Below, one piece after another: positions 7,572 to 16,899 of a stretch of 64,000 nt of DNA (position 1 is the stretch's first letter; each line of letters begins with the position of its first letter). Below the pieces are notes generated by a model. It had not been told where the DNA came from. It saw only the letters and a program-made list of their open reading frames with translations, and did not search any database. The stretch is from Ignavibacteriae bacterium HGW-Ignavibacteriae-1 (GTDB lineage: Bacteria > Bacteroidota > Ignavibacteria > Kapaibacteriales > UBA2268), in the NCBI GenBank assembly GCA_002839825.1, contig PGYU01000001.1, forward strand, positions 186,001-250,000, read 5' to 3'. Both the position numbers and the translations under genes were made by a program.

Positions 7572-9869
7572 ATGAAAAGGTTTCAAAATTCTATGCTAAT
7601 GCTTATCGCATTTAGTATGTTCGCACTACTGGCAGTAAAAATGACTGCACAACAGGCATCACCTCAGCCGCAAGAGGTATTCGCATTTTACTACTCACCG
7701 GATAAACTACTGGGAGTTGAATGGCAAATTTTCGAAAGGAATGATGAGATTACCGGATTTAGTTGCACTATTCAGAAATTTGAAAAGGATAGTACATTAA
7801 GTCATTTACTCGACTTTGAATTCGCTATAGACGATGAAAATCTTTTCTTCAAAGATATTGGAGAAAATATTGTCTATTACAACTTCTACAAATATGACCT
7901 TGATTTAGAACCCGGGATGTATGAACTGAAAGTGAAGTCCAAAAGTGAAAATGGAGAAAGCCAGCCATCAGCAAGTACTTATCTATGGTATGATAAAGAT
8001 GAGTACAAGAATGACATTTATTTTACCGAATATCCCGAAATGTACGCTTCTGTCGGTAAATTATATCAGTCTCACGTCAAAGCACAGTCATACGATAATG
8101 ACAAAACAATCAAATACTCTTTGACTGAAGCACCACAAGGCATGACCATTAACGAAGATTCAGGGCTAATAGAATTCACACCAACGGAAAGTGGAAATCC
8201 ATATTTCGTAGTTAGAGCAACTAATGCAGCTGATCCAACTGAATACCTGGAAATGTATTTTGTACTAACTGTTGTCGATTGCCAAAATCTCGCTAATATT
8301 ACCGGCAAAATCATCTATGATGAGTCGGTAGAAAACAAAATAGGAATCATTCTTGCTTATCAAATTGCGGCTGATGGTTCTATAAATCAGGCAGGCGGTA
8401 TGGATGTTTACGACCAAGGTGATTTCAACCTAACACTTGATAAGGGTTCATATTATATTTATTTCATGTTATTCGACAAATTCGATGACAATGAATTTTA
8501 TAATCAAGGAGAATGGTACAAGGATGCTTTAACAATGGAGCAAGCTGAGCTAATTACTGTTGATTGCGGCGAAACTGTATCAATTGAGATGTTGGTCGGT
8601 GACCAAATGGAATTCACGAAGTACAAAGTGTCAGGTACAGTTACTTTGAAAGACGGTACAGTTTTATCAAATTCGATTGTTGTATTCGAATCTGTAAATA
8701 ATGATAATGACTCTACATTTTGGGGTGGCTATCAAAAATCTGTAGAAACTGATGAAAATGGTTACTACGAAGTTCTTTTACCTGATTTATTCAATTATAC
8801 AGCTTTCTGCTTTGTAAGCGAAAGCAAAAATCCGGGTGTATACAGACCTCAGTACTGGAAAAATACTTATAATCCGTTTGAAGCAACAGTTATCGAACTG
8901 ACCGCAGATATAAGTGGTATTGATTTCGTATTTGATGAAGATGACATCAATTATCCTGATGGAAGTATCTCAGGCAAAGTTATGAGCTCGGATAATATAC
9001 CACTTGAAGGCGCTTTTGTCATAGCATTTTTGGTTAAATCATTCGACGGCGAACCCAATAGTGATTTATATCAGGGATTTGCTGCTATTACAGATGAAGA
9101 AGGCGAATATAAGTTCGAATATATGAACTATGGTGAATACATTGTGTTTGCTTACCCCAATGATATGAACTATACTCCCGGCTTTTACCGTGAAAATAAT
9201 GTAGCTGCTCTGACTTGGGAAGATGCTTCGATTATTAAGCATGATGGTTTTACTCCTTTGAAAGAAAGAAACATTATTCTTCCAGTAATCGAAGCAGTAC
9301 AAGGTATTGGTCTAATCGAAGGTGAAGTAACATCAACAGGTGGTGGAATCAGAAACGACGTAGTTGGTGAAGCAATTTCAGGTGCTTCAATATTCTTAGT
9401 GAATGAAAGCGGTGCAACAAACAAATACAACAAAAGCTCAAACAACGGAATTTATCGTTTAACAGGAATTGCAGCCGGCAACTATCAACTTATAGTTGAT
9501 AAAGTTGGTTACAAAAGTCATAAAGAATGGGTTGAAGTGGGCGAAGACGGTGTTATAGACGGACATGACATTCAATTATCACCCGAATCAGTTAGCTCTG
9601 TCGAAGATAATACCACCACATTAGGATTGAATGTATTTCCAAATCCTGCAAGCAGCGAAATTCAGTTGACAGTCAACTCGACTACAACCAATCTTACAGT
9701 TGAAGTTTACAACATGATAGGTGTTAAAATTCTGTACCAAAGTATCAATTCTGTAATCGGCAACGGTACTTATAGCTTGGATGTATCAGACCTGAATCCA
9801 GGAATGTATATAATTAAAGTAATTGATGGTCAGAAAAATACAATTGACAAAATCATAATTAACAGATAA
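7572..9869 (+). CDS. T9SS-secreted multidomain protein with carboxypeptidase-regulatory-like domains
   Basis: A 765-residue protein. Signal peptide 1-27 ends at VKMTAQQ. An Ig-like putative binding module lies at about 155-237 (YSLTEAPQGMTINEDSG, IEFTPTESGNPYFVVRA). Three or four CnaB/carboxypeptidase-regulatory-like beta-sandwiches fill about 240-675, each opening with a G-x-(I/V) strand and containing DENGYYEV, DEEGEYKFEY or NNGIYRLTGI turns. The last ~80 residues form a T9SS type A sorting domain (LNVFPNPASSEIQL ... GMYIIKV ... IIINR). ATG 7572 follows AGGAG. It is divergent from the ECF sigma operon and is the best candidate target of that sigma. A terminator follows. Confidence 0.85.
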   Translation: MKRFQNSMLMLIAFSMFALLAVKMTAQQASPQPQEVFAFYYSPDKLLGVEWQIFERNDEITGFSCTIQKFEKDSTLSHLLDFEFAIDDENLFFKDIGENIVYYNFYKYDLDLEPGMYELKVKSKSENGESQPSASTYLWYDKDEYKNDIYFTEYPEMYASVGKLYQSHVKAQSYDNDKTIKYSLTEAPQGMTINEDSGLIEFTPTESGNPYFVVRATNAADPTEYLEMYFVLTVVDCQNLANITGKIIYDESVENKIGIILAYQIAADGSINQAGGMDVYDQGDFNLTLDKGSYYIYFMLFDKFDDNEFYNQGEWYKDALTMEQAELITVDCGETVSIEMLVGDQMEFTKYKVSGTVTLKDGTVLSNSIVVFESVNNDNDSTFWGGYQKSVETDENGYYEVLLPDLFNYTAFCFVSESKNPGVYRPQYWKNTYNPFEATVIELTADISGIDFVFDEDDINYPDGSISGKVMSSDNIPLEGAFVIAFLVKSFDGEPNSDLYQGFAAITDEEGEYKFEYMNYGEYIVFAYPNDMNYTPGFYRENNVAALTWEDASIIKHDGFTPLKERNIILPVIEAVQGIGLIEGEVTSTGGGIRNDVVGEAISGASIFLVNESGATNKYNKSSNNGIYRLTGIAAGNYQLIVDKVGYKSHKEWVEVGEDGVIDGHDIQLSPESVSSVEDNTTTLGLNVFPNPASSEIQLTVNSTTTNLTVEVYNMIGVKILYQSINSVIGNGTYSLDVSDLNPGMYIIKVIDGQKNTIDKIIINR

Positions 9870-9890
9870 TTTTTCTCTCGGTAGAACGAT

Positions 9891-9928
9891 AGCCTGGTAG
9901 TAAGCAATTACTGCCAGGCTTTTTTTTG
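9891..9928 (+). terminator. Rho-independent terminator after the T9SS protein
   Basis: AGCCTGGTAG (9891-9900) pairs with CTGCCAGGCT (9911-9920) through one G-U pair and a 10-nt loop, followed by a run of eight T. It lies 22 bp after the stop of the gene ending at 9869, and in front of the 3' end of the convergent gene at 9949. Confidence 0.9.
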
Positions 9929-9948
9929 TTTCCAACATATTACCAAAA

Positions 9949-11382
9949 TTATTTCACAATCTTGATAATCTGATTTTCTATGTGTGTCGGAGTTCGCAGC
10001 TGAAGATAATATTGTCCGGTGCTTAGTAGTTTTGTGTCTATATAATGATTTTGGATGCCATTTAGGGGAGAGGCAGTGCTGAAAACAGTTAAAACTTTTT
10101 CTCCCATAGTGTTGTATATTACTAACTCAGTCATCCCGCTTTCGATTAAAGAGACTGCAATTTCAAGATTATCATCAGCGGGATTTGGTGCTATGCTCAA
10201 AATTCCAGCTTTTGAATATGGATTTAACAGTCGTGTACCGCCTTCGTAGCAGACTCCCAATAATCTGAAATGCCCACTTTGGAGCGTTATATCCGCATCG
10301 CCACCATTTGCAATAGGATTGACTAATGTGATATCACACGTTTCAGCATTACCCAAACCTACGATGAATGCAACTTCGCCCAATATTTCACCTGCTGATT
10401 TATTTGCAGGTAAATCTTTAATTAATACTTTTGCAAGATTCTCATTAATTATTTCCATATTTAAATTTTGCGGATAAAGTAATGTCGGATTAAATGTCAT
10501 CTCAACATCAATCGTATTTACCGAGGATAAACTCAAATCAACTTCGTAATCCAAAATTATTGGGATATTAATTAAATCGCCTGCATAAGCTTCAATTTCT
10601 ATAGTTTTTAATTGTGCTGAAGCAACTCCCATGAACTTACCTTCGCCGAAAAGTTGGACCACCGCCGGACTGCCGACGCCATCATAATGAAATTCGAGAG
10701 TACCGCTCGTTCTGCCGGGCGAATTAGCAGTAAATCTCAAATCCATCATTGCTTCCTGCCCGGGTTGAAGAATGAAATTCCCACCACCACTAAGTGTCGA
10801 AAAATCAACAACGTTCGGGTAATTATGCTTTGTATCTAATATTTCGAGCGGTGCATTTCCAATATTTTTGACAGTTACCGCTTGCAAGGAATCAATAAAA
10901 TCTCCAACTTGAATAGTTCCGAAATCCATAATGGAATTGACGATTTCTAACTTTGGTTCAACGCCTTCGCCGATAATATTTTGTACGATTGTCTCTGCTT
11001 GTGTGACGATTACAATCTCAGCCCTATGAATTCCAACTCTATTTGGAATGAATCTGAACTCTCCGAAATAACTATCGCTTGGTTCAATTGTATAAACAGG
11101 AAATCCGCCGACAAGGGAGAATGCAGAAGCATCAGCACCTTGGATATAGATGGAGTCAATCCTACAAGGGTATTTTCCAGGATTCTGAATAAAATCCGAT
11201 ACAACTGAATCCTTTGAGTTTGAAACTATCACTTTTTCCATATCTATGTTCTGGGCAGTAGCATAGGGCGCTACGATGGACCATACTGCATCAGATTCAT
11301 CTGATTGGAACTGTGTAAAGCTGAAATTGTAATTGAGAATAAATATAGTTGTAATAATTCCAAGTTTTATTATATTTTTCAT
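9949..11382 (-). CDS. T9SS-secreted anchor-D-like protein, paralogue of the C-terminal part of the gene at 1-3756
   Basis: ATG 11382 is preferred to 11397: AAAGG lies nine bases upstream, and the signal peptide (MKNIIKLGI...NFSFTQ) then has normal length. The product is 477 residues. From residue ~25 (QSDESDAV) it matches the large VWA protein nearly residue for residue (DSIYIQGADASAFSL, FGEFRF.PNRVGIHRAE, IIGEGV.P). The fold is a series of Ig-like beta-sandwiches of the choice-of-anchor-D type (GTIQVGDF, TSGTLEFHYDGVGSPAV). The last ~80 residues are a T9SS type A sorting domain (LSIAPNPADDNLEI ... GQYYLQL ... IIKIVK). It starts 88 bp after the stop of the VWA/FISUMP gene on the same strand and is probably cotranscribed with it. 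Confidence 0.85.
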   Translation of the reverse strand: MKNIIKLGIITTIFILNYNFSFTQFQSDESDAVWSIVAPYATAQNIDMEKVIVSNSKDSVVSDFIQNPGKYPCRIDSIYIQGADASAFSLVGGFPVYTIEPSDSYFGEFRFIPNRVGIHRAEIVIVTQAETIVQNIIGEGVEPKLEIVNSIMDFGTIQVGDFIDSLQAVTVKNIGNAPLEILDTKHNYPNVVDFSTLSGGGNFILQPGQEAMMDLRFTANSPGRTSGTLEFHYDGVGSPAVVQLFGEGKFMGVASAQLKTIEIEAYAGDLINIPIILDYEVDLSLSSVNTIDVEMTFNPTLLYPQNLNMEIINENLAKVLIKDLPANKSAGEILGEVAFIVGLGNAETCDITLVNPIANGGDADITLQSGHFRLLGVCYEGGTRLLNPYSKAGILSIAPNPADDNLEIAVSLIESGMTELVIYNTMGEKVLTVFSTASPLNGIQNHYIDTKLLSTGQYYLQLRTPTHIENQIIKIVK

Positions 11383-11470
11383 TCTAATACCTTTCATAGT
11401 TTGATTCTCTTTTTCAAATTCCTAATAATTCCTTAATAATAATTTTATATTCTTCACATAAACCAATATT

Positions 11471-13504
11471 CTAATTTTTAATACAACGAACCGAAAAACC
11501 GTATTCAAACTGGATTTCGACCTTGTCAAAATAGGCACTACTGTTGCTAATATAACGGCTCCAAGCTTCTGTAGCACTATACGTACTCGACCACCAATGA
11601 CAATAGTATCCTAAAAATGAAAAAGTACCATCGCTAAAGCGTAAACCGCCCGGAACTGCTGTAAACCAGCTCTCATTCGTTGCTCCATAGTTTGGGCTTT
11701 TCCACAATCCATCTTCTCCTTCAAATGTGCCAGTGGATTTCAGCTTTCCACCTGTTACTGCGTTGCCTCCAAGACAATTCTCCAACTCTGCAAAATCTCC
11801 TTGTGTTGGAATTCGCCAACCTTCAGGTACGAAACCACGCGGGTTAATTATTGCATACATGTTATATAGTTTACCGTATATTTGTCCTAATGAATCACTA
11901 TTTTCATAATAGCACCATGCACCTTCTTTTTTGTTTCCCGCATCTATCCATTCAGCATTGGTTCGGGCGTGTCTTATAGGTTCTCCGTTTTGATAATATT
12001 CAACATCTAAATTACATCCCATCCAGATTTTTCCGCATATCTCAACATCAGGATTATCACAGTATGAACTTGTCTGAGCTTTTGCCGTTACTCTTGCTAT
12101 GCAGTTATCGCTCGGTGTATTAGGTACACGCCAATTGTAACTGAGTCCTGAGGTTTTCTCGACAATAGTTGTCCAATCGCTACCATTATTTGTACTATAT
12201 TCAATTTTTACAGGCTCATCCGGAGGTATCCCGTCCCAAGTAATTAATGTATCTTTGCCAACTAAAAACACCTCACCACCATTTGGTTGAATTAGCTTAA
12301 GTGTTTTTACTGCCGGTCTGACTCCACGCCAACCTCCACTTGCGTGATATCGTGTTGAGCAAACATCATTTTCCAAGTCGAATCTTACATATATATAACC
12401 ACTATCTGCAGGAATGTAACTTACAGTTAATTCAGTACTTTGTCCATTATTTAATACAAAACTTTTTGGTGTGATAGTAAATGCCGCATTGTTGTCAGTA
12501 ATATTCGTTACTGTAAAATCTGCATTTCTTGCCGTTACTGTTACTATTTTTTCAATTTTAACACCTATTTCAGGATATGGGAATTTCACTGATGTCGGAT
12601 TAAATTCTAATTTTGCAATAGATGCATTAGGTCTTTGGTAGCTCGATGTTGCTTTTGCTCCCAAGTCCGTAATTTGTAATTCCACATTAGTTAAACCTGA
12701 AATGCAATTTAATCCACCTTCCCATTCTATTTCGCAAGGCTCTCCGCCTTGGGCTGTTTGCAGTATCAATTTATAAACATCTTCTGCTTGTTCTTTAGTA
12801 GTTACATTCTCAAACCATAGCCCATCCGTCTGTGTAGCAATATTACGCAATATCGGTGGACATATGAATCCTAAACTCACACAATAAACTGTTGCATTTA
12901 ATAATTTAGCATTTTGAATTATTGCTGATTCTGTGCCATCCCCTTCTCCATCAGTAATAAAAACCACAACCTTTTTAAATTTGCCATTCTTGGCGGCTAA
13001 TAAAGCACCTGCAATAGGATTTATAAAACCTGCATCAAAGTCTGTTCCTCCACCGACGCTTAATCTTTCTATTGCATATAGTAACTTATTTCTATCGGTA
13101 GTAAAATCTTGATGAAAATAATTTTTCAAATTAAATGTAGTCAATGCACATTCGGAATTCCCAAGTGGAAGTCCTTCAATCCATGCCCTGCTCGCTGCTT
13201 TTGCATACTCGATTCTCTGATCAATCATAGAGCCGCTTACATCAATTGTCAAGATACTTGATATTGCAGTCGGTGGCTTCGGTGGCGGACAACTTACAAA
13301 TGTTACATTCCGTTCTAATCCATTTTCCAACAATTCAAAATCTGATGGGGTGAGATTTCTAATTTGATTCCCATTCGCGTCTAAAGCATAAAACTTCGCT
13401 TTGATTGTCGGGAAATTGGACGCATCCACATCAAAAATAGACAGAGACTGCGATAGCAATATCTCCGGAATGAAAAGAATTAGGAGAAGCAAACTTTTTT
13501 TCAT
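11471..13504 (-). CDS. Secreted VWA protein with C-terminal FISUMP domain
   Basis: A 677-residue protein. Signal peptide 1-20; VWA domain about 80-250 with MIDAS DVSGS at 88-92, GGGTDF near 155 and FITDGEGDG near 185; Ig-like modules about 290-400; an NGGEVFLVGKDTLITWDG module near 405-470; then from about 490 a Fibrobacter succinogenes major paralogous (FISUMP) domain (GKIWMGCNLDV, YGKLYNMYAI, GWRIPTQGDF, WWSSTY, FSVRCIKN). No T9SS tail is present. The first ~480 residues are a close paralogue of the large VWA protein at 1-3756, but FISUMP replaces the 58-residue repeats and the anchor-D part is on a separate gene. Probably exported and surface-associated; ligand unknown. Confidence 0.85.
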   Translation of the reverse strand: MKKSLLLLILFIPEILLSQSLSIFDVDASNFPTIKAKFYALDANGNQIRNLTPSDFELLENGLERNVTFVSCPPPKPPTAISSILTIDVSGSMIDQRIEYAKAASRAWIEGLPLGNSECALTTFNLKNYFHQDFTTDRNKLLYAIERLSVGGGTDFDAGFINPIAGALLAAKNGKFKKVVVFITDGEGDGTESAIIQNAKLLNATVYCVSLGFICPPILRNIATQTDGLWFENVTTKEQAEDVYKLILQTAQGGEPCEIEWEGGLNCISGLTNVELQITDLGAKATSSYQRPNASIAKLEFNPTSVKFPYPEIGVKIEKIVTVTARNADFTVTNITDNNAAFTITPKSFVLNNGQSTELTVSYIPADSGYIYVRFDLENDVCSTRYHASGGWRGVRPAVKTLKLIQPNGGEVFLVGKDTLITWDGIPPDEPVKIEYSTNNGSDWTTIVEKTSGLSYNWRVPNTPSDNCIARVTAKAQTSSYCDNPDVEICGKIWMGCNLDVEYYQNGEPIRHARTNAEWIDAGNKKEGAWCYYENSDSLGQIYGKLYNMYAIINPRGFVPEGWRIPTQGDFAELENCLGGNAVTGGKLKSTGTFEGEDGLWKSPNYGATNESWFTAVPGGLRFSDGTFSFLGYYCHWWSSTYSATEAWSRYISNSSAYFDKVEIQFEYGFSVRCIKN

Positions 13505-13621
13505 AGTATCAACTCAAAAAAAATGTAAATTACAAAAAAAATTTGATAGAGCAACAAGATTCCTACATAAATTTACTAAATGCATTATTCAAAACAAACA
13601 AAATATAATAAAATTTTCCAC

Positions 13622-13652
13622 TTTGAATTGAATTTATTTTTCTTTATGTTTG
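13622..13652 (+). promoter_or_regulatory. Bacteroidota-type promoter upstream of the TPR gene
   Basis: TTTG (13622-13625), a 19-bp spacer and TATGTTTG (13645-13652) fit the Bacteroidota sigma-A pattern TTTG / TAnnTTTG. It lies in the 291-bp gap between the divergent VWA/FISUMP gene and the TPR gene and would give a leader of about 135 nt. No other feature was recognised in this gap apart from a 5' flank resembling that of the other VWA gene (13510-13555). Confidence 0.5.
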
Positions 13653-13795
13653 TAAATCACTTAATCAGAGTTTAAGGTAATTAGTAGTAGATGGAATATA
13701 GATTGAAGTTCAACAATGTTGAATAAATTTAGTAAATAGAGTAGTCTGAAATGCGCTGAGTTTTTTGTAAAATTAAACTTTCAGGACAGATGCGA

Positions 13796-15250
13796 ATGAA
13801 GTCTTTAAAATCAGTTGTACTTACGCTTGCAATTCTATTCATAACACCCTTGGTAATGAAAGCCCAAGACGCAGGTAAAGATTGGAATCTCCTTTATCGT
13901 GAGGCACGTAAGTTATTTCAATCAGGCAATTATGACCTTGCTGTAGAAGTCGCAGAGGAAGCACTCAAAGTTGCTGATAAGAAAGTCGGACCGGACCATT
14001 CAGATGTTGCGAAAAGTTTGGACATACTAGCTCTAATTTATGACACTCAAGGAAATTATCTTCAGGCAGAACCTCTATATAAACGAGCTTTGGATATTTG
14101 GGAAAAGTTGCTAGGACCAGACCATCCGTCTGTTGCAACATGCCTGAACAATCTTGCGGGTCTTTATGAAGCACAGAACGACTATGAAAATGCAGAGCCA
14201 TTAATTAAGCGATCTTTGAGGATTACTGAGAAATCTCTGGGACCCGATCATCCTGATGTAGCTACAATGCTGAATAATCTTGCTGTTATCAATCAAACAA
14301 AAGGCAACTATACCCAAGCGGAGCTTTTATTAAATCGGTCACTTAAAATATATGAGTTGTCTCTAAGTTCCGACCATATCAAAATAGCTTCAAGTCTGGA
14401 GAGTCTCGCTAATCTTTATTACGTTCAAGGTAAATATTCTCAAGCAGAGCCTTTGTACAATCGTGCCCTTGAAATAAAGGAAAAATCGCTCGGGGCGGAC
14501 CATTTTTATGTGGCAACAAGCCTGAACAATCTGGCATTGCTTTATGAAACTCAGGGATACTACACTAAAGCTGAAACGTTATACAAGCGCTCACTTGAAA
14601 TTAAAGAAAAATCGCTCGGAGCCGAACATCCTGCTATTGCAACAAGTCTGAACAATCTTGCCCAGCTTTATTTAGAATTGAAAGACTCTGCTAAAGCAGA
14701 ACTCTTATACAAACGCTCACTTGATATAAGAGAGAAGTCACTTGGTCCTAACCATCCAAAAGTTGCGACGTGTTTAAACAACCTCGCAATGCTCTTAAAA
14801 AGCTTTGGTGACTACACTCAGGCTGAGCATCTATTAAAGCGTTCATTGATGATTACTGAAAAATCTTTCGGTGATGTTCATCCTGAAGTAGCTACAAATC
14901 TTAATAATCTTGGAGCACTCTATAGTGACCAAGGCGATTACGCTCAAGCGGAACATTTTTACATGCGCTCGTTAGCTATAAGGGAGATTACTCTCAGTCA
15001 CGAACATCCAGATATTGCAACAAGCCTGAACAATCTGGCTTTGATTTATTATGAACAAGGCGACTACAACAAATCGGAGCTACTATATAAGCGTTCACTG
15101 GATATTTTTGAGAAAACGTTAGGTCCTTACCATCCTAATGTTGCATTAAATCTCGAAAATCTTGCTGTTTTATATCGAGCTATCGGGCGCGATACTGAGG
15201 CAGAGGAGTTAGAGAAACGTGCCACTAAAATTCGTAACTTCATCAGATAA
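13796..15250 (+). CDS. Secreted kinesin-light-chain-type tetratricopeptide repeat protein
   Basis: The start at 13796 is nine bases after AGGA; an ATG two codons upstream (13790) is possible. The 484-residue product has a signal peptide ending VMKAQDAG. About ten 42-residue TPR units of the TPR_12 type follow, each reading roughly LGPDHP.VATSLNNLA.LY..QGDY..AE.LYKRSL.I.EK. The solenoid fills the rest of the protein with no catalytic or sorting domain. Such proteins are protein-binding scaffolds; here it would be periplasmic. Neighbours give no clear partner. Near-identical units may vary in number between strains. Confidence 0.85.
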   Translation: MKSLKSVVLTLAILFITPLVMKAQDAGKDWNLLYREARKLFQSGNYDLAVEVAEEALKVADKKVGPDHSDVAKSLDILALIYDTQGNYLQAEPLYKRALDIWEKLLGPDHPSVATCLNNLAGLYEAQNDYENAEPLIKRSLRITEKSLGPDHPDVATMLNNLAVINQTKGNYTQAELLLNRSLKIYELSLSSDHIKIASSLESLANLYYVQGKYSQAEPLYNRALEIKEKSLGADHFYVATSLNNLALLYETQGYYTKAETLYKRSLEIKEKSLGAEHPAIATSLNNLAQLYLELKDSAKAELLYKRSLDIREKSLGPNHPKVATCLNNLAMLLKSFGDYTQAEHLLKRSLMITEKSFGDVHPEVATNLNNLGALYSDQGDYAQAEHFYMRSLAIREITLSHEHPDIATSLNNLALIYYEQGDYNKSELLYKRSLDIFEKTLGPYHPNVALNLENLAVLYRAIGRDTEAEELEKRATKIRNFIR

Positions 15251-15430
15251 GATGCCTGTAACTTAATTCTCTTGAAATTGCCCAAGTTTAAAAATAAATT
15301 TGGTATAATCCTTAGCTTTTCTTAATTTAAAGTTTATGTTTGGTGCAATTTATAATTTAATTTGACTGGACTAAATTTGAGTATTCTTATGTTGCTAATG
15401 GAGTTTTTTGAACTTTTAAGGGTAAATACA

Positions 15431-15850
15431 ATGAGAGATGTGATGTTGATAGTGCATTTTATTGGCTTGGCTATGGGTATCGGGACAAGCTTTGCTTTTA
15501 TGTTTCTGGGTATCGCAAGCGCCAAAATGGAAAAAAGCGAAGCTCTGAAATTCAGTATAAATTCGCTCGCTTTGAGCAGAATGGGACACATTGGCTTGGC
15601 ACTTTTGATTATTTCCGGCGGCTATCTGATGACTCCATATTGGAGCGTGCTATCTACAATGCCCTTGCTGATGGCGAAATTAGGCTTGGTGCTTGTTCTA
15701 ATCCTGCTAATCGTTATCATAACTATGAATGCGAAAAAAGCCAAAAAAGGCGACGCTGAAACACACTTGAAAAAAATCGAACCGCTTGGTAAAGTTAGTT
15801 TATTAGTCGGCTTGACAATAATTGTCTTAGCTGTTTATATTTTTCATTAA
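15431..15850 (+). CDS. Small four-helix integral membrane protein
   Basis: The start at ATG 15431 is chosen over an in-frame ATG at 15362: AAGGG lies 9 bases upstream, and the N-terminus (MRDVMLIVHFIGLAMGIGTS) then reads directly into a membrane helix. The product is 139 residues with four predicted spans (about 3-25, 47-68, 77-100, 118-138) and a conserved-looking His in the first helix. This layout resembles small CopD/DUF2269-type membrane proteins, but I cannot name a family with certainty. The C-terminal loop is Lys-rich (NAKKAKKGD). It is followed closely by the secreted cyclophilin gene. Confidence 0.65.
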   Translation: MRDVMLIVHFIGLAMGIGTSFAFMFLGIASAKMEKSEALKFSINSLALSRMGHIGLALLIISGGYLMTPYWSVLSTMPLLMAKLGLVLVLILLIVIITMNAKKAKKGDAETHLKKIEPLGKVSLLVGLTIIVLAVYIFH

Positions 15851-15937
15851 TTCGATTTAATTTGCTGTCTGAATTTTTTTAATTAATTTACGTCTCAATA
15901 AATTGTGTTTTTTTTATTGTTTATTAGGAGTTTGATT

Positions 15938-16810
15938 ATGTTGAGCAAAATTTCTACTCTTTTGATTTTCGCATTTGCATTCGTGAATTATACTTTCGCT
16001 ACGGATATTAAACAAATCAGTGAGAGCGAAAATCCGCGCTATTTAATGAAAGTCAAGCATGGAAGTACAAATTTGGGAGAAATCGAATTTGAATCTTTCC
16101 CCGAAATCGCACCTAAACACAGTCACAATCTGGATAGCTTGGTTTCAATACAATTCTACGACGGGACCGCTTTTCATAGAGTAATCCCGAATTTTATGAT
16201 TCAAGGTGGCGACCCGAATTCTAAGAACAAACCCAGAAATACTTGGGGCACGGGAGACCCTTCGCAAACTAAGGTTCCTGCTGAATTCAGTACCACAAAA
16301 AAGCATCTCAGAGGTACTCTATCGGCGGCAAGGACGAACGACCCGAATAGTGCCACGTCTCAATTTTTCATTTGTGTGGTCCCTACGCCTTGGTTAGATG
16401 GGCAATATTCGATTTACGGGCAAGTTTTAAGCGGAATGGATGTTGTAGATATGATTGTCAATGTGCAACGTGATGCTAACGACAACCCTATAGAAAAAGT
16501 TGAAATGACCATAGAACGATTAGCATCCGCCAGAGTTACTGAAAATTTATATAATTCCGGTAATATCAAAATCTACCCAAATCCGACTTCGACATCAATT
16601 GGTTTCCAATTGGAAAATGCAAATATTTTCGTGAAATCTGCGACTATCTCCGACATTTCCGGTAAGCAGTATTATTCGCAAGAATATGCTAATCCGACAA
16701 TCATTTCCGAGCTTTCAATTCCGGTTGCTGATTTTTACAGTGGAGTTTATATCGTAACGCTGACAGATGGTAACGGTGCAGAATATAAGCTAAGATTTGT
16801 GATTAATTAA
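15938..16810 (+). CDS. Secreted cyclophilin-type peptidyl-prolyl isomerase with T9SS sorting domain
   Basis: ATG 15938 follows AGGAG at the right spacing; an upstream in-frame ATG at 15905 has no such site. The product is 290 residues. Signal peptide 1-21 (ending YTFA). The cyclophilin domain spans about 32-190, with FHRVIPNFMIQGGDP (active-site Arg and Phe/Gln positions), GTLSAARTNDPNSATSQFFI and LDGQYSIYGQV, so the catalytic core is intact. From about 205 a T9SS type A sorting domain follows (IKIYPNPTSTSIGFQL ... FYSGVYIVTL ... LRFVIN). It should catalyse prolyl cis-trans isomerisation outside the outer membrane or on the surface, where it could help fold other T9SS cargo; the latter is inference. 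Confidence 0.9.
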   Translation: MLSKISTLLIFAFAFVNYTFATDIKQISESENPRYLMKVKHGSTNLGEIEFESFPEIAPKHSHNLDSLVSIQFYDGTAFHRVIPNFMIQGGDPNSKNKPRNTWGTGDPSQTKVPAEFSTTKKHLRGTLSAARTNDPNSATSQFFICVVPTPWLDGQYSIYGQVLSGMDVVDMIVNVQRDANDNPIEKVEMTIERLASARVTENLYNSGNIKIYPNPTSTSIGFQLENANIFVKSATISDISGKQYYSQEYANPTIISELSIPVADFYSGVYIVTLTDGNGAEYKLRFVIN

Positions 16811-16899
16811 GCACAAATAGCTCTTAAAGCAACAATTCGTCCATCGTTTCTTACCGAATCGAGTAAAATTCCTTATATTTGCCCTGTTTAAAAAGTATA

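Noticed and set aside
9949-13504. A single gene broken by a frameshift between 11382 and 11471
   Set aside because: The 88-bp gap contains stops, and the downstream frame has its own ribosome site and signal peptide, so two real genes fit better.
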